Shown here piece after piece: positions 14,913 through 17,461 of a stretch of 17,461 bases of DNA (within the stretch, counting starts at the first letter, position 1; each line of letters begins with the position of its first letter). Position numbers and translations under genes: made by a program. The stretch covers positions 1 through 17,461 of the forward strand of contig JACZYK010000023.1 of assembly GCA_022571135.1 (NCBI GenBank), read 5' to 3'. The stretch is from Bacteroidota bacterium (GTDB lineage Bacteria; Bacteroidota; Rhodothermia; Rhodothermales; UBA10348). A model generated the notes under the pieces. That model was not told the DNA's origin. It saw nothing but the letters and a program-made list of their open reading frames with translations, and searched no databases.

Positions 14913-16229
14913 ATGCGAACCCTGAAATCACTTTTACTCCTGTCCGTTGCAGCCATGATCTTCGTTCCGGGCACTGCCGCCGGTCAGGCCGCCTTTCGAG
15001 GGCTTGTGGATCGTCTGGCTGACGATATCGAAGACCGGGTGATCGAGTGGCGGCGGGATCTGCACGAGCATCCGGAGCTTTCGAATAGAGAATTCCGGAC
15101 TTCCGCCCTGGTCGCCGAACATCTCCGAACGCTCGGTCTCGAGGTATCGACAGGCATTGCGCATACCGGCGTCATCGGTATCCTCCACGGAGGCCATCCA
15201 GGGCCGGTCGTCGCTCTTCGGGCGGATATGGACGGGCTCCCCGTCACCGAGCGGGTCGACGTGCCCTTCGCCTCGAAGGTTCGCGACGTTTATAACGATC
15301 AGGATGTGGGCGTCATGCACGCCTGTGGACACGACACGCATGTCGCCATGCTGATGGGCGTCGCGAGCACGCTTTCCCGCATGAAGGATGACCTGCGCGG
15401 CACGGTTAAATTCATTTTCCAGCCGGCGGAGGAAGGAGCGCCGAACGGAGAGGGCGGCGGCGCCGAGATGATGGTCGAAGAGGGAGTACTCACCGATCCT
15501 GAGGTGGACGTCATCTTCGGTCTGCATATCGACGCGGCGCGAGATGTCGGAAAGATCGGGTACCGGCCCGGCGGAATCATGGCGAGCGTAGACGATTTTC
15601 AGATCATCGTTCACGGGAAGCAGACCCATGGATCCCGGCCTTGGGGAGGAGTCGATCCGATTGTTACGGCCGCGCAGATCATCAACGGCCTGCAGACCAT
15701 CGTCAGCCGCCAGATGCCGCTGACTAAAAACGCCGCAGTGGTAACCATCGGAAGTATCCACGGTGGAGTCCGTTCGAACATCATCCCCGAAAAACTTGTG
15801 ATGCTGGGGACGATCCGGGCTCTCGACGAGGAAATGCGGCAGACGATCCACGAACGGATTCGTAGAACGGCGGTGAAGAGCGCCGGCGCCCGCGCCGAGG
15901 TCACTATTCCCTATTCGTCATCCTATCCGATCACGTACAACGATCCAGACCTGGTCCGACAGATGCTGCCGTCATTGCACGAAACCGCCGGAGAGAAAAA
16001 TGTTGAACTGATCGATGCCTTAACGATCGCTGAGGATTTTTCCTATTTCGCCCGTGAGGTGCCCGGTTTGTTCTACTTTCTGGGTGGAAAACCCCTTAGC
16101 GTTTCGGCCAGTGAAGCCGCGCCCCATCACACGCCGGACTTTTTCGTCGACGAATCCGGGATGAAACTGGGCGTTCGAACCCTGTCCAATCTCGCACTGG
16201 ACTATATGGAGATGGCGTCCCGACAGTAA
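14913..16229 (+). CDS. Exported M20-family amidohydrolase
   Basis: A 438-residue metallohydrolase of the M20D group (IAA-amino acid hydrolase / N-acyl amino acid amidohydrolase / hippurate hydrolase relatives). A signal peptide is visible (MRTLK, then a hydrophobic core LLLLSVAAMIFV, cleavage near residue 24), so it probably acts outside the cytoplasm. The catalytic region starts at RRDLHEHPELS (47-57). Likely metal ligands are C138 and H140 in HACGHDTH, E174 next to the general base E173 in PAEEGAP, H205 in GLHID, and H406 in HHTPDF. The lid/dimerisation domain includes GKQTHGSRPWGGVDPI. The start is well defined by GGAGG at 14904-14908. Substrate cannot be read from sequence. The RidA-like lipoprotein gene follows after 34 bases, suggesting a two-gene unit. 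Confidence 0.9.
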   Translation: MRTLKSLLLLSVAAMIFVPGTAAGQAAFRGLVDRLADDIEDRVIEWRRDLHEHPELSNREFRTSALVAEHLRTLGLEVSTGIAHTGVIGILHGGHPGPVVALRADMDGLPVTERVDVPFASKVRDVYNDQDVGVMHACGHDTHVAMLMGVASTLSRMKDDLRGTVKFIFQPAEEGAPNGEGGGAEMMVEEGVLTDPEVDVIFGLHIDAARDVGKIGYRPGGIMASVDDFQIIVHGKQTHGSRPWGGVDPIVTAAQIINGLQTIVSRQMPLTKNAAVVTIGSIHGGVRSNIIPEKLVMLGTIRALDEEMRQTIHERIRRTAVKSAGARAEVTIPYSSSYPITYNDPDLVRQMLPSLHETAGEKNVELIDALTIAEDFSYFAREVPGLFYFLGGKPLSVSASEAAPHHTPDFFVDESGMKLGVRTLSNLALDYMEMASRQ

Positions 16230-16263
16230 GCTCGACTCCACCAACAATCAGATCCGTGATGCG

Positions 16264-16716
16264 ATGAAAACAATCTCGCTGCTGACCCTGTTGCTGCTGG
16301 CCTCCGCCTGCCGGGCGCCGGACGCCGACATGGACGAAGGCCCGACGGTTCAATACCCGGAGGAGGGTATCCAGGGTTTGCCATTCTCCGATGCCGTCCG
16401 CGTCGACCATATGCTGTACCTCTCCGGATCGATCGGCGTCCTTCCGGGCACCCTCGACCTGGCCGAGGGCGGCATCCAGGGTCAGACCCGTCAGACCCTT
16501 GAAAACATCAAGGCCACCCTCGATAAGTACGGCTCGTCCATGGAGGATATCGTCAAGTGTACGGTGATGATCGAGGACATCGCCGAGTGGTCGGCAATGA
16601 ACGAAGTCTACGTGACGTTCTTCCCCGGACACAAACCGGCCCGGAGCGCTTTCGGAGCCGACGGACTCGCGCTTGGAGCACTGGTCGAAATCGAATGCCT
16701 CGCTACGGTGCAGTAG
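16264..16716 (+). CDS. RidA/YjgF-family protein with lipoprotein-like signal
   Basis: A 150-residue protein. An N-terminal export signal (MKTISLLTLLLLASAC) places a cysteine at residue 16, consistent with a lipobox although position -3 is Ala rather than the usual Leu. The rest is a RidA (YjgF/YER057c/UK114) domain: LYLSGSIGVLPGT, GIQGQTRQTLENIKATLDKYG, and KPARSAFG with R127, which corresponds to the arginine that binds the enamine/imine carboxylate in RidA. VEIECLATV closes the domain. RidA proteins hydrolyse reactive 2-aminoacrylate-type intermediates in the cytoplasm. An exported version must meet other substrates or do something else. It follows the exported amidohydrolase by 34 bases, so a shared extracytoplasmic role is inferred. 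No clear terminator is seen after it. Confidence 0.85.
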   Translation: MKTISLLTLLLLASACRAPDADMDEGPTVQYPEEGIQGLPFSDAVRVDHMLYLSGSIGVLPGTLDLAEGGIQGQTRQTLENIKATLDKYGSSMEDIVKCTVMIEDIAEWSAMNEVYVTFFPGHKPARSAFGADGLALGALVEIECLATVQ

Positions 16717-16912
16717 CTCCGTTTGATCGAGCCGGACGCGTCGAACACCCTGTGGTGACGGTCTTGAAAAGACGCGAACTCTTATCTCCTGTGTGAAACC
16801 ACTGACCGATTTGTTCAAGAATTTCAGGCGTGATGGGGCGGTCTTTTTTTGCTGGACGACCAGAATTCCGTTTTGCTGCCGACTTTTTGGGCGGTGTTTT
16901 TTTTCGCTTCAT
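16703..16912 (-). CDS. Lysine-rich orphan ORF, possibly a truncated DNA-binding protein
   Basis: A 69-codon frame on the - strand, overlapping the 3' end of the RidA gene by 14 bases. Residues 1-25 are very basic (MKRKKTPPKKSAAKRNSGRP, then AKK), with an AT-hook-like GRP core. The stretch DRPITPEILEQIGQWF looks like the start of a helix-turn-helix region. The C-terminal end becomes low-complexity and polar, as if the frame had run out of its original sequence. I do not recognise a family. It could be a remnant of a transposase or regulator, or chance: several of its lysines are encoded by A-tracts. AGGAAT lies about nine bases before the ATG on that strand. Confidence 0.3.
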   Translation of the reverse strand: MKRKKTPPKKSAAKRNSGRPAKKDRPITPEILEQIGQWFHTGDKSSRLFKTVTTGCSTRPARSNGATAP

Positions 16913-17112
16913 GGCGGGATTCCTAGAGGGATAATCTGGGAGTTCCGCCTCCGCCTACATTATCGCGATTTCCCCTTTTATTTCTACTCTGGAAATAATC
17001 CCGCAGAAAACCGGAATAACATTTACATTGAATAAACCGCTTGAACAAATTCACCGTCATGCGCTGCACGCGCGATTCGCGCTTAAGCTAGATCTGTCCG
17101 ACAGGCTCGTCA
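16913..17112. other. AT-rich intergenic stretch with palindromes at the strand switch
   Basis: No gene seen. It is visibly richer in A and T than the rest of the window, especially 16960-17040. Toward its right end are three short perfect palindromes: GCGCGATTCGCGC (17070-17082), GCTTAAGC (17081-17088) and CTGTCCGACAG (17094-17104). None is followed by a T-tract on either strand. They lie just downstream of the hydrolase stop and could be mRNA 3'-end structures or protein-binding sites. Confidence 0.35.
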
Positions 17113-17461
17113 TTATTCATGAGTCTGACGTTTTGTTGCGGGTGTAGGATTAGCGGCTATCAAGCTGTTGATGAGCGTTGCGAGTTGTTCGGAGGCATCT
17201 TCTTGAAGGAAGTGTCCGGCGCGCTTGATTATGGTGTGTGGCTGATCTTTGGCACCGGGTACGCGTGTCTGAAATGCTTTTTCGCCCCCTGATGTTATGG
17301 GGTCGCTATCGCTAAACGTCGTGAGGAAAGGTTTGTCGAACTCTTCGAGTACTTTCCAGGCCTCGCGATTCGTCGCCTGCTGACTCCTGACCAATGTCGG
17401 CAAGACCCGCGCACCAGCCGTGTAGCGCTCATCTGGAAACGGCGCACGATATGCATCCAAT
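17113..17461 (-). CDS. Haloalkane dehalogenase-like alpha/beta hydrolase, C-terminal part (partial)
   Basis: The C-terminal about 115 residues of an alpha/beta-hydrolase that continues beyond the right edge of the window. It begins DAYRAPFPDE and includes KPFLTTFSDSDPITSGG, where the second Asp aligns with the catalytic acid that follows strand 7 in DhlA-type (HLD-I) haloalkane dehalogenases. GHFLQED follows, with the catalytic histidine. The combination of APFPDE, SDSDPIT and GHFLQED is typical of haloalkane dehalogenases rather than general esterases. The nucleophile Asp and the halide-binding residues lie in the missing N-terminal part, so dehalogenase activity cannot be confirmed. The apparent TTG start at 17460 is only the window edge. 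It is on the opposite strand from the main gene array. Confidence 0.75.
   Translation of the reverse strand, partial: LDAYRAPFPDERYTAGARVLPTLVRSQQATNREAWKVLEEFDKPFLTTFSDSDPITSGGEKAFQTRVPGAKDQPHTIIKRAGHFLQEDASEQLATLINSLIAANPTPATKRQTHE

Noticed and set aside
16804..16856. Possible terminator after the RidA gene (GACCG paired with CGGTC before a T7 run)
   Set aside because: The stem is only five base pairs around a loop of about thirty bases, too weak for an intrinsic terminator; the T-run also encodes lysines on the - strand.
16793..17035. 80-codon + strand ORF rich in Phe, Arg and Ile
   Set aside because: Composition follows the AT-rich and poly-T sequence, with no recognisable domain; it overlaps the - strand lysine-rich ORF and looks like a non-coding frame.

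Overview
This window is dominated by a tightly packed haem (tetrapyrrole) biosynthesis operon on the + strand, positions 1 to about 9160. The gene order is hemN (only its last codons) - hemY - hemB - hemL - hemA - hemC - hemD - hemE - hemH. Neighbouring genes overlap or lie within about 20 bases of each other, so they are very probably co-transcribed and translationally coupled. Together they cover every step from glutamyl-tRNA (C5 route: HemA, HemL) through porphobilinogen (HemB), uroporphyrinogen III (HemC, HemD), coproporphyrinogen (HemE) and protoporphyrin (HemN, HemY) to protohaem (HemH). The HemN-type C-terminus points to the classical protoporphyrin-dependent route rather than the coproporphyrin-dependent one. 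An exported GWxTD-domain protein follows after 69 bases.

The GWxTD protein, the C5 haem operon, the exported and lipoprotein-type signal sequences, and a G+C content that looks to be in the mid to high 50s (not computed) suggest a Gram-negative bacterium. The likeliest home is the Bacteroidota/Rhodothermota group; Gemmatimonadota or Acidobacteriota are also possible. This placement is inference.

From about 11.4 to 16.7 kb the + strand carries looser accessory genes: a zinc-ribbon SAM methyltransferase, a tryptophanase (its specificity residues match tryptophanase, not tyrosine phenol-lyase), a small two-helix membrane protein with an odd start, a YbjQ-family protein, an exported M20 amidohydrolase and a probable lipoprotein of the RidA family. 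The last two sit 34 bases apart and look like an extracytoplasmic pair.

At about 16.7 to 17.46 kb the strand changes. A lysine-rich orphan ORF lies on the - strand, then an AT-rich stretch with several short palindromes, then the C-terminal part of a haloalkane dehalogenase-like hydrolase, also on the - strand and running off the window. I see no rRNA, tRNA, CRISPR array, intact insertion sequence or recognisable defence system.
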